64,000 nucleotides of DNA from Pseudoalteromonas sp. P1-25 (GTDB taxonomy: Bacteria > Pseudomonadota > Gammaproteobacteria > Enterobacterales > Alteromonadaceae). Of the stretch, positions 29,075 through 37,135 are shown one piece after another; the first letter of the stretch is position 1; each line of letters begins with the position of its first letter. Below the pieces are notes generated by a model. The model was not told where the DNA came from and ran no database searches. It saw nothing but the letters and a program-made list of their open reading frames with translations. The stretch lies in assembly GCF_001401805.1 (NCBI RefSeq), contig NZ_LKDW01000002.1, positions 186,001 through 250,000 of the forward strand, read 5' to 3'. Made by a program: the position numbers and the translations under genes.

Positions 29075-31522
29075 ATGAAAAAAAATAAACAAGTAAAAGC
29101 AGATGAGTATTATCAAGTTGGGCCTTTAAAGATGGCTAGATTTGGCGATAAAACCATTTATCAGTCTAATTTTTATGAAAATCAATTTGTAGATTTGCAG
29201 AAGAAATTAGCTAGTGATTTTGATGATATTGTAATTCAGATTGATAAATTGGTGGATAAAATATCTTTAATGGTTAGTGAGCTTCCCGCGGAGCCAATTT
29301 TACAGCGTGCTTGGACTGAAATGGCAATGCTACATATTGGGGTAAAGTCAGAAATTGAAACCAATTCAGAGAACGTTCTATCGGTAAGAATGCTTGACTA
29401 CTTACAGAGCATTATTGTATCAGTTTTACCAAATTCAACATTAAAACCGGAAGTATCTGAAAGTGATTGGATTGAACTAAACAATGCTGTTAAAGAACTA
29501 TTTAATCTAATTAATTGTAAATACCATATATGCCATACAGCAAAAAGAAAATTATTAAACCCTGATATAGATATGGATGAAGAAGAATTCTATTTCAAAA
29601 CGCAAATGTATTGGTGCAATGTTCGTGGTGAACGATATCATCAATTTCAAGAAGCTCATTTATCAGACCTTTTGCTAACCCACTCAGGTGTAATTGAAGA
29701 ACATTTTGGAATAAGTACCAAACAGTTAATTTCTGAATTAATGAAAATACAAGATTCATTAATGTATGGCATGGGAAATGCCATGAAAGACATGCAGTTG
29801 TTTCAAAAAGAAGTTATGGCATGTGCAGAAGATAGAATTATGCAAGGAGAAAAATTTGATGAGGGAGAAGATGTTGGCGAATTCCTTCGGTTAGTTATCG
29901 ATGAAAATAACTGGGGTAGCCGCAATGAAGAAATATGCGGTCGGTTATTAGGGCTTGATTTATTTGATGTGGCTAAAGTAACTAATATCCCTGAAAAATT
30001 GCTTTCTTCACTATCTTTCGGTCGAGGTGAGGATACAGAGTTTTTTGCTGAAGGTGAATATCGAGGTTGGCCATTAAGAATTTGGCCTGTATTTAAAAGG
30101 CCTTTTGTTAAGTTAAATAGTAAATATTATTGCTTCGATTTAAATAGCCTTTTTGACAATTTCTATAGGGTTATGCAAAGAGTTATATTTTCTCATGCTC
30201 CTCTTTACAAGGCTGACTGGAATGAGAAACAAAAGAACATTTCTGAAGAACTTCCATTTAAATACTTAAATAAACTTATTCCAGGTTCTCAAGAATATCG
30301 CTCTGTTTATTATCGCTCAGGTGTTGGTAAAAAAGGAAGGATGGAATGGTGTGAAGCTGATGGCTTGGTTAGCTATGATGACCATTTATTTGTTATTGAA
30401 GTAAAAGCGGGAGCTTTTACATATACTTCGCCAGCAAATGATCTTCCTGCTTATGTTAAATCAATAAAAGGATTAGTCCTGAACCCATCTATGCAGGCAC
30501 AACGTTTTGTTGATTATTTATTGAGTGAATCGTCAGTTTCGATCTTTGATGAAAATCATAGGGAAATTGGTGTTCTTTCCCATTCTGACTATAGAAAAAT
30601 AACAATTTTGCCTGTCACACTTGATAGTTTTACTGAAATAGCAGCTCAGATACAGCACTTAAAGTCTATCGGTATTGAAATGGGTAAAACCCCTACATGG
30701 TCTATATCTGTTGATGACCTAAGGGTATATTCGGACGTTTTTACTAACCCACTTATATTCATACATTTCTTAGAGCAGAGAATGAATTCATTTCTTTCTG
30801 AAGTGATCCAAAGTGATGATGAACTTGATCATTTAGGGATGTACCTAAAGCATAATAATTATGTTTCTTATGCAAATAGTATTAAAGATACACCTGAAAC
30901 AAGGGTTAATTTCCACGGTTATAGATTAGATATAGATAATTATTTTGCTGATAAGCTTAATAACCCCGAGTTGGCTTCTCCACTTATCCAAAAAATGCCT
31001 GTGCGTTTAATGGAAATAATAAAAGTATTATCCACCAATCAACAAAAAGGTAGAACTCGTATTTCGAGCTATTTACTAGATTGCGCTGAAGAGTGTAGAA
31101 AAACAATTATTGATAATATCGATTTAGTGTTAGTGAAACAAAAAGAAACTCAACGTCCATTTCCTCTTTCACTATATGGCGATGTCAAGTTAACAGTATT
31201 TTGCTGGCAAGAGTCATGTTTCCCTAGAAATGAAACGTTTGTTTTGGAGCACTCTCGCTCGGCTATGCTAGCTGTAAATGATGCTACTAGATTGGTAATC
31301 GAATTATTTTATTCTAATGAATCAATACTCGAAAAGGTAGAATGGAGTGATATCTCGATAGATGAAATACCAAGTTTGGAACTAGATAGATTAAATGAGT
31401 TAGCGAATAATTTAAAAAAGTCGAGAAATCAGAAAGCAGGTAAACTAGGACGTAATGATCCATGCAGTTGTGGTAGTGGAAAAAAATATAAAAAGTGCTG
31501 TATTGATTTGAATCTCTCGTGA
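29075..31522 (+). CDS. Large PD-(D/E)XK nuclease-like protein with SEC-C zinc motif
   Basis: The product has 815 residues and no signal or membrane segment. In the middle, CEADGLVSYDDHLFVIEVKAG has the spacing of a PD-(D/E)XK nuclease core: Asp429, Glu442 and Lys444. Helical regions flank it, with no motif I know. The C-terminus is a SEC-C zinc motif, GRNDPCSCGSGKKYKKCC (792-809, Cys797, 799, 808, 809). Its codons (many AGA, ATA and TTA) look unlike those of its housekeeping neighbours, suggesting transfer. It stands alone. I infer a DNA- or RNA-processing enzyme, possibly for defence; this is not proven. The ribosome site is weak. Confidence 0.6.
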   Translation: MKKNKQVKADEYYQVGPLKMARFGDKTIYQSNFYENQFVDLQKKLASDFDDIVIQIDKLVDKISLMVSELPAEPILQRAWTEMAMLHIGVKSEIETNSENVLSVRMLDYLQSIIVSVLPNSTLKPEVSESDWIELNNAVKELFNLINCKYHICHTAKRKLLNPDIDMDEEEFYFKTQMYWCNVRGERYHQFQEAHLSDLLLTHSGVIEEHFGISTKQLISELMKIQDSLMYGMGNAMKDMQLFQKEVMACAEDRIMQGEKFDEGEDVGEFLRLVIDENNWGSRNEEICGRLLGLDLFDVAKVTNIPEKLLSSLSFGRGEDTEFFAEGEYRGWPLRIWPVFKRPFVKLNSKYYCFDLNSLFDNFYRVMQRVIFSHAPLYKADWNEKQKNISEELPFKYLNKLIPGSQEYRSVYYRSGVGKKGRMEWCEADGLVSYDDHLFVIEVKAGAFTYTSPANDLPAYVKSIKGLVLNPSMQAQRFVDYLLSESSVSIFDENHREIGVLSHSDYRKITILPVTLDSFTEIAAQIQHLKSIGIEMGKTPTWSISVDDLRVYSDVFTNPLIFIHFLEQRMNSFLSEVIQSDDELDHLGMYLKHNNYVSYANSIKDTPETRVNFHGYRLDIDNYFADKLNNPELASPLIQKMPVRLMEIIKVLSTNQQKGRTRISSYLLDCAEECRKTIIDNIDLVLVKQKETQRPFPLSLYGDVKLTVFCWQESCFPRNETFVLEHSRSAMLAVNDATRLVIELFYSNESILEKVEWSDISIDEIPSLELDRLNELANNLKKSRNQKAGKLGRNDPCSCGSGKKYKKCCIDLNLS

Positions 31523-31642
31523 TATCAACCCGTATAAGAAAGGTTTTCAAGTTGAACAAATTACAGTTGGCTTTTTGTTCGTGCCTCACTTATTTTAGCC
31601 CACAGCAATTTGCCGCTTAAAACGGCGTTAAAAGGAGATACG

Positions 31643-32044
31643 ATGGCAAAGGTTAAGAGTTTTTTTCTTTTAACATTACTACTTTTATCCGCATGTTCTT
31701 ATGTAACAAATGAAACTGAAGTTGAGCGTAGGTATAAAAATGCAGGCTCATTAATGGGAACAGCCTTGGCCTGCGAGGACAATTTGCAAATTATCAACTC
31801 GTCAAAAGCACTGGAAATGTACATTTCAAAGCAAGAGCTAGCTAAGTATTACACGAAAGAAAAGCTAGACTACTTCTTAGCTGTGCATGACAGAGTTGCG
31901 ATGGAAACATGGCAACATTTAGATGAAATTAAGGCAAAAATAGGTAAGCCACATAAAGTCTGCCAAAGCCCTAGCTTTAAAAATAATACTACAAAAAGTT
32001 TATATCGTTGTATTCATATGGGTGAAGCGACGGTGTGCCTGTAG
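31643..32044 (+). CDS. Small lipoprotein, unknown function
   Basis: The product has 133 residues from the ATG at 31643, which has a perfect AAGGAGA six bases before it; the upstream frame from 31610 is therefore rejected. The lipobox is LLLSAC. The mature part is mostly helical with three or more cysteines (LACEDN, HKVCQS, YRCIHM, TVCL), which could form disulfides. I recognise no family. It is a single-gene unit. Confidence 0.7.
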   Translation: MAKVKSFFLLTLLLLSACSYVTNETEVERRYKNAGSLMGTALACEDNLQIINSSKALEMYISKQELAKYYTKEKLDYFLAVHDRVAMETWQHLDEIKAKIGKPHKVCQSPSFKNNTTKSLYRCIHMGEATVCL

Positions 32045-32150
32045 TGTTGGTAACATAACAAGTGGTTAATCCCATCAACTGCTAATCTATAACTAGCATA
32101 AAAATATTATTAACACTATTCATAGTGCTAAATCCTACCCAATCACTGCC

Positions 32151-32312
32151 TTACACCCCAAAGCTCTCAAAGTACTCATTTTGCAATTCTATAGTGAGTG
32201 CTTTAGGGTTAATACCTTGTACTAAGCTGTACACTTCTTCCTTTGTATAACCTGCCGATTTTAAAATAAGTGCAGTGAACCCTGTGCTGTCATATGGATA
32301 TTGCCCATTTTC
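32151..32312 (-). pseudogene. Truncated second copy of the tyrosine-phosphatase gene end
   Basis: The minus strand reads SAGYTKEEVYSLVQ, then KALTIELQ and EYF, ending in a stop. It closely matches the last ~45 residues of the phosphatase at 33230-33724 and is in the same orientation. The match begins just after the catalytic loop; here the sequence reads DSTGFTALIL instead of CKGGTGRTGLMAALIL, so the active cysteine is gone. An in-frame TAA lies shortly upstream, with no start. It is a dead partial duplicate, on the other side of the acetyltransferase gene from the intact one. Confidence 0.8.
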
Positions 32313-32459
32313 TTATACATTAAAAGTTGAATATATCTCCTGAAAGCTGGCTAAAACTAAACAACCAATTAACACGCGTAATATATAGCGCAGTTTAGCG
32401 TATTCAATTAAAGTGGTTACTTAGTTTTTTGAGTATTAATTTTTTTGGAGGCTAGATGG

Positions 32460-32879
32460 ATGCTAGAGCTTGTTGCTACTAAGGACTTAAAGGCTGCCGC
32501 ACACTTAACATTTAACAATATGAAACCCTATTACGAAATGTTTGCGGTAGATTGGGATGTAGAAGACGTTTATCAAGCTACCAAAAACCTTAAAAATTTT
32601 GATATTTTGTGTAAGGGTGAACACATAGGTGTTGTACGCTTATCGTTTGAAGAAGGGCGATGCCAGCTTCGCGACATTCAAATTGCAGCTACTTATCAAA
32701 ACAAAGGTTATGGTGCTCATGTTATTGCTAAAGTGGTTGATGTGGCTCGTCAACAAAGTGTCAAATTCATAGATCTCAAAGTATTTCAGCGTAGCCCTGC
32801 ATTTAAGTTATATAGCCGCATCGGATTTGCAGTCGATAGAAAAGACGATCGTTTTTACTACATGAGTTTTCAAGTCTAA
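32460..32879 (+). CDS. GNAT family N-acetyltransferase
   Basis: The product has 139 residues from the ATG at 32460, with GGAGG eight bases upstream. The acetyl-CoA binding region reads LRDIQIAATYQNKGYGAHVIAKV, with the Q/R-x-x-G-x-G/A type loop as QNKGYGA, and the later part has FIDLKVFQRSPAFKLYSRIGF, the normal last strand and helix. The acceptor is unknown. It lies between an intact phosphatase gene and a broken copy of it. Confidence 0.85.
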   Translation: MLELVATKDLKAAAHLTFNNMKPYYEMFAVDWDVEDVYQATKNLKNFDILCKGEHIGVVRLSFEEGRCQLRDIQIAATYQNKGYGAHVIAKVVDVARQQSVKFIDLKVFQRSPAFKLYSRIGFAVDRKDDRFYYMSFQV

Positions 32880-33229
32880 TAGCAACTGTATTACCAATCC
32901 TTAAAACAGCTCACTTAATTAAGCGGATTGGTATCAAAGAGGCGCAAAGCACTTAGCTTTCGCGATTCTTTAGCTAACTTTAGTAAAGTGCGACTACCTT
33001 ATGCAGGCATTAGTTTTAAGGAGAGTGAGGTGTACTTAATTGCCGTCATCGACAATTTGCTATGTGGTCTGCTCAAAAATTTAAAAGTACATTTAGGCCT
33101 GCAGGTTTTGGCTCATTCCTATTTGGTGTTTTTTTGGTTTACATAATTACGATTAGTTACCGTTAATAAGTGGCTAAGCTTATAAAGGGTAACTAAGAAT
33201 GAGCGTTAACATATTCCCCAGTTTCTCCC
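32880..33229. other. Gap with inverted repeat and possible decayed sequence
   Basis: These 350 bases between the acetyltransferase and phosphatase genes hold one inverted repeat (32892-32933) and a few short frames without ribosome sites or recognisable content. Given the broken phosphatase copy nearby, the stretch may be debris from rearrangement. Confidence 0.4.
32892..32933. repeat. Short inverted repeat after the acetyltransferase gene
   Basis: TACCAATCC (32892-32900) and GGATTGGTA (32925-32933) are perfect nine-base arms around 24 bases that contain TTAATTAA. No T run follows, so it is unlikely to be a simple terminator. It has the size of a REP-like or small mobile-element end. Confidence 0.5.
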
Positions 33230-33724
33230 TCATACCTCAAAGTTATTAAAGTACTCTTTTTGCAGCTCTATAGTCAGTGCTTTAGGGCGAATACTTTGTA
33301 CTAAGCTATATACCTCTTCTTTTGTGTAACCTGCCGAATTTAAAATAAGTGCAGCCATCAACCCTGTGCGGCCAGTGCCGCCTTTACAATGTATGGCAAT
33401 GGTTTGTTTTTGCTGTATGGCTTGAAGTATGTCGGTTTTGTGGGTGTTCCAGCTTGATGTAAAAGGCTGTTTGGGTGCTTCGTCGTCATTTATAGGTAAA
33501 TGAAACCAGGTTATATCGTGCTTTTTGCACTCACTATTAATGCTTTCTACGTTGTTTTTTTCAAGCTCCTTTTGCGGCATAAGCGATAGCAGCATGTGAG
33601 TGTCAGCGGCTTTTAATGTGGCAATTGAATCCGCTAGGTTTTGTGTTTTTGTACCAGGGCAAGGCGTAAAAATAATATTTGCGCCGTTATTGAGTGATAA
33701 AACATCGTACGGGTGCGCGCTCAT
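33230..33724 (-). CDS. Dual-specificity/tyrosine phosphatase-like protein
   Basis: The 164-residue product has the CX5R active-site loop: IHCKGGTGRTG, with Cys and Arg spaced as in cysteine phosphatases. An upstream Asp in LPINDDEAP could be the general acid. The fold resembles CDKN3-type and other small dual-specificity phosphatases of bacteria. The substrate is unknown. It is a single-gene unit on the minus strand, and a dead copy of its last third lies at 32151-32312. Confidence 0.85.
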   Translation of the reverse strand: MSAHPYDVLSLNNGANIIFTPCPGTKTQNLADSIATLKAADTHMLLSLMPQKELEKNNVESINSECKKHDITWFHLPINDDEAPKQPFTSSWNTHKTDILQAIQQKQTIAIHCKGGTGRTGLMAALILNSAGYTKEEVYSLVQSIRPKALTIELQKEYFNNFEV

Positions 33725-33852
33725 GGTAAGTCCTTTATTTTTAATGAATTTACTTTTATACGATCACTATAGCGTGTTTTAGTTGCAAGTTTAAGATTGA
33801 ATAATAAGCACAAATGCTAGATACTGTTTTTATATACAGTTGTGGCGATGTT

Positions 33853-36051
33853 ATGAAAAAAGAATTACCAGCAAAATACTATTTAGCGCATTTTAGAGAG
33901 CTTATTGAGTTTGTAACAAGTAAATGTATGCATTTACTTGAGCCCAAACACAGCCAATTTATTAGTAAAATTAACCAGCTTGATGAGCAAAGCCAATGCA
34001 TGTTGGCACGTGTGTATTCGCGCAAGCCTTATTTAGTGCAGGCGCAATCGCTCAATTATGAAGAAATAACCTCGCCGCATCAGGCTATTTATACGCTAAA
34101 AACAGCGGGTATTTTATATGAGCCAAACGCGCAGCATTACAAGCTACTTATAGCGCATTTAACTAAGCCCATGCTGGTGGAGTTGCTCAGTAATTACAGT
34201 GAGCAAGTAAGCTTTAAAAAAAGCGCAGCTAAAGGGGAGTTGGTCACTATTGCGTGCCAATTTTTTAGTGGGCGCGCAGATGATTTAGCCTCTTTATATA
34301 GCCAGTATGTCATTAATAACCGAGAAGATTATTACGAGTATTTTGAGTTTTTATTTGCAGGGCGCTTAAGTAGTGGCGATGTAAATCATCAAAACCGCTT
34401 TGTTATGCGCGATTTAGGGTTAACCGCTACCCGCGAAGGGCACAGCGAGAGCTTGTCGCGCTTTAATACACTCGCTGAGGCGCAATCTAATTATGTTTTA
34501 AACCGTTACCGTTTAGCGTTTAAAAACATTGGCAAAACAGCCGGTAATACAAAAGCTGAAACCTTGGATGATAAAACACCTTACACCGAGCTTGCGCATT
34601 TAGTTTTAGCGCAACCGGCGAACGGTGCACAAGCGCACGATATTAAAAACAAGCTGCTGGTTAGGCTGTATAAACAACTTAAAAATACCAATAGCGAACT
34701 TGCCTTTAGCCTACTAGAAGACTGCACCGATTACGCCGAAGCCCAAGAGATTCAAATAAGAGAGCAATACCGTTTAGGTAATAAAGAGTGGGTAAAAGCG
34801 CAGCTAGAGCAAATAATAGAAAATCCGCTCACCGACGACCTACTGTACTTTGCGGACGACTTTTTAATGCGTAAGTTTAATAAACAAACGCGTTCGCGCT
34901 TAAGCACTATGCTAGCCGACACCCAATGTGTACTTGAAATTGACGAAATTTACCGAGGGGATGTAGAGCAAGGCGTAAATGAGCATTACACCGCAAAAGG
35001 GTTAACGGTTTTTAATACCGAAAACACCTTATGGCAAAGCTTATTTGGTTTAGTATTTTGGCACGAGTTATTTATAGAGTCGCCATACCCGCCGTGTAAT
35101 GAATTTGATATTTACCCGCAAGTTTTGCAGCTTGGTAATTTTTATGAAGCACAAAGCACGCAAATTAACGCACGTTTAAAAAGCTTTAGCACTAATCAGG
35201 CGCTGCTTAATTTGGTATGTAAGCATGCCGCGCAATACTTTGAGCAGCCCAATGGGTTATTTAGATGGCGCAGCAATTTATTAGAGCCACTAGAGGCGCT
35301 TATTTTAAACAGCCCGCTTGAGGCGTTAATTGCGCACTTAACGGCCATGAGCAAACATTATTTACAGTTAAAAGACGGCTACCCCGATTTAATGGTTATT
35401 AATAATGGCCAAGTACATTTTGAAGAGGTAAAAGCCCCAGGCGATAAACTTAGGCGTAACCAACTTACCACTATTGATAATTTAAAAAATGTAGGTTTTA
35501 CAGTACATATTGCTGCAGTTAAGTGGTTTGTAGACCCAAACCGTATTTACAGTGTGGTTGATATAGAAACCACGGGCGGCTTAAAAGGCGGTAACCGCAT
35601 TACCGAAATTGGCATTGTTAAAGTGCAGCACGGTAAAGTAATAGATACCTGGACGACACTTATTAATCCGCAGCGCCATATCCCAAGCTTTATTACTAAA
35701 CTAACCGGCATAAGCGATGGCATGGTTTACAACGCGCCTGTATTTGCCGATATAGCACAGCCACTACTAGATAAACTCGCAGGCAGTATTTTTGTAGCCC
35801 ATAACGTAAACTTTGATTACGGTTTTATAAAAAAAGAATGCGAGGTTGCAGGGCACTTTTTTAAAATGCCAAAAATGTGCACCGTGGTTGAATCGCGCAA
35901 AGCGTTTAAAGGGCTAAAGTCGTATTCGCTAGGTAACCTTAGCGCGCATTTTAATTTAAATTTAACCAGCCATCACCGCGCATTGGCCGATGCTACCGCC
36001 ACTGCCGAGCTGTTATTGCTGATCCAAAACAGCGAAACGCACACGCAGTAA
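33853..36051 (+). CDS. FAN1-type VRR-NUC nuclease fused to DnaQ-like exonuclease
   Basis: The product has 732 residues from the ATG at 33853 (an ATG at 33814 would add 13). The N-terminus (ELPAKYYLAHFRELIEFV) and the helical middle resemble bacterial FAN1. The VRR-NUC core is GYPDLMVINNG then HFEEVKAPGDKLRRNQ, with Asp512, Glu525 and Lys527. After about 40 residues a DEDDh exonuclease starts: VVDIETTG (Asp570, Glu572), then HNVNFDYGF, ending HRALADATATAELL. FAN1 cuts flaps and interstrand crosslinks; the second domain is a 3'-5' exonuclease like the Pol III epsilon subunit. Both active sites look intact. It probably acts in crosslink or flap repair. Confidence 0.88.
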   Translation: MKKELPAKYYLAHFRELIEFVTSKCMHLLEPKHSQFISKINQLDEQSQCMLARVYSRKPYLVQAQSLNYEEITSPHQAIYTLKTAGILYEPNAQHYKLLIAHLTKPMLVELLSNYSEQVSFKKSAAKGELVTIACQFFSGRADDLASLYSQYVINNREDYYEYFEFLFAGRLSSGDVNHQNRFVMRDLGLTATREGHSESLSRFNTLAEAQSNYVLNRYRLAFKNIGKTAGNTKAETLDDKTPYTELAHLVLAQPANGAQAHDIKNKLLVRLYKQLKNTNSELAFSLLEDCTDYAEAQEIQIREQYRLGNKEWVKAQLEQIIENPLTDDLLYFADDFLMRKFNKQTRSRLSTMLADTQCVLEIDEIYRGDVEQGVNEHYTAKGLTVFNTENTLWQSLFGLVFWHELFIESPYPPCNEFDIYPQVLQLGNFYEAQSTQINARLKSFSTNQALLNLVCKHAAQYFEQPNGLFRWRSNLLEPLEALILNSPLEALIAHLTAMSKHYLQLKDGYPDLMVINNGQVHFEEVKAPGDKLRRNQLTTIDNLKNVGFTVHIAAVKWFVDPNRIYSVVDIETTGGLKGGNRITEIGIVKVQHGKVIDTWTTLINPQRHIPSFITKLTGISDGMVYNAPVFADIAQPLLDKLAGSIFVAHNVNFDYGFIKKECEVAGHFFKMPKMCTVVESRKAFKGLKSYSLGNLSAHFNLNLTSHHRALADATATAELLLLIQNSETHTQ

Positions 36052-36124
36052 ACGAGTAACTTATATTTAAGAATATGAAAATTAAGTAATTAATTAACGT
36101 TACTACAAATTTTTATTTGTTTTT

Positions 36125-36155
36125 GGAATAAAGGGTTTTTGTAAATCGTCTTCTT
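36125..36155 (+). promoter_or_regulatory. Predicted ECF sigma promoter of the exported-protein operon
   Basis: GGAATA at 36125-36130 and CGTC at 36147-36150 are 16 bases apart, followed by TTCTTTAT. The same words occur before the ECF sigma gene at 39510-39534. GGAAT and CGTC are typical -35 and -10 elements for ECF sigma factors. Confidence 0.75.
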
Positions 36156-36187
36156 TATGTCAATCCGACAAACTAGAGGACAAAACA

Positions 36188-37069
36188 ATGACTAAATTAA
36201 ATAAAATTGTAAGCGTAATGATGTTAAGCGGTGTGTGTACTTTTACAGGTGCAGTGCACGCCGCTGATATTGAACTATCTCAGTCAACGTCGGCGCAGCA
36301 ACAAACAGCTACATCTATTTCGTTTTCACAAAACGGTTTAACAGCCAGTGGTAGCAATAACACAAACGTATCTAACGATACACAAGTAACGGCTGATGAC
36401 TCGCAAAATACAGATTCAACGGCTAATAATTCACAAACTCCAGCGCAAGAAAGCAGCGAGGCTGTAGAGCCTGCAAATTCATTAGTTGCATCTGCCGGCT
36501 CATCTTTAAATAACTCATTGAACGCATCGGCTTCGTCTTTAAATGCCACAAGCAATACCACAGTTAATACAGCGCTTGATACAACAGCGCAGTTAACCTC
36601 ATCGGCGGGTAACTTAACAGCCGCTGCGAGCCAGTCATCATTACTTTCTGTTACCTCTGAACAAGCTGCACAGGAAGGCACTACCGATACATCAACAGGT
36701 GCCTCTTTAGTTTCAAATATGAGTAGCGCTAGCGATTCAGTAACACAAGCTGATGCAACAAATGCGCTTAATGCGGGTGAGCTTACAAACCAGTTAGCAA
36801 TTACTAATACGGCTGCAAACTCAGTGAGTTCTGCACTGCAAGTGGGTGATGCAATTAATACCAGTAATGAAGTAGTAAGCAGTGTTCAGCAATCTCTAAT
36901 TGCCAGTGTGCAAGACAGTACGGTTAGCAGTTTACAAAGCACGGTACAGCAAAGTGTTAGTGGGCAGGTGAGTGCGGCGGTCACAGATCAAATTAGTAAC
37001 GATGTAGCACTTAGCACCGCAAGTGAAGTAGTAACCAACATTACTAACGATTTAGACCTAGGTCTTTAA
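36188..37069 (+). CDS. Exported Ser/Thr/Asn/Gln/Ala-rich protein, unknown
   Basis: The 293-residue product has a signal peptide ending AVHAAD. The mature protein is low-complexity, rich in Ser, Thr, Asn, Gln and Ala, with no cysteine and few aromatics. Its N-terminal half looks disordered; the C-terminal half has helical heptad-like stretches (VSSALQVGDAINTSNEVV and similar). No family is recognised. AGAGGA precedes the ATG. It follows an ECF-type promoter and precedes a barrel gene 66 bases on. I infer a secreted or surface protein, perhaps a matrix or fibre component; this is inference only. Confidence 0.65.
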   Translation: MTKLNKIVSVMMLSGVCTFTGAVHAADIELSQSTSAQQQTATSISFSQNGLTASGSNNTNVSNDTQVTADDSQNTDSTANNSQTPAQESSEAVEPANSLVASAGSSLNNSLNASASSLNATSNTTVNTALDTTAQLTSSAGNLTAAASQSSLLSVTSEQAAQEGTTDTSTGASLVSNMSSASDSVTQADATNALNAGELTNQLAITNTAANSVSSALQVGDAINTSNEVVSSVQQSLIASVQDSTVSSLQSTVQQSVSGQVSAAVTDQISNDVALSTASEVVTNITNDLDLGL

Positions 37070-37095
37070 TACGCCCTAAGTGTGTTTGCACAAAT

Positions 37096-37119
37096 GCCGA
37101 ATAGGGAAACCTATTCGGC
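37096..37119 (+). other. Perfect GAAA-loop hairpin between two exported-protein genes
   Basis: GCCGAATAGG and CCTATTCGGC pair perfectly (10 base pairs) around a GAAA loop, a stable GNRA tetraloop. No T run follows, and the next gene's GGAG is only five bases on. It is more likely an mRNA stability or processing element, or a control of the downstream ribosome site, than a terminator. Confidence 0.75.
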
Positions 37120-37135
37120 CTGTTGGAGAATAAAT

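Noticed and set aside
32928..33146. 72-codon plus-strand frame between the acetyltransferase and phosphatase genes
   Set aside because: It has no ribosome site, no recognisable domain, and starts inside the inverted repeat. It is more likely chance or debris.
36280..36681. 133-codon minus-strand frame opposite the exported Ser/Thr-rich gene
   Set aside because: It arises from the repetitive composition of the true gene and has no ribosome site. The plus-strand gene has a signal peptide and a promoter.
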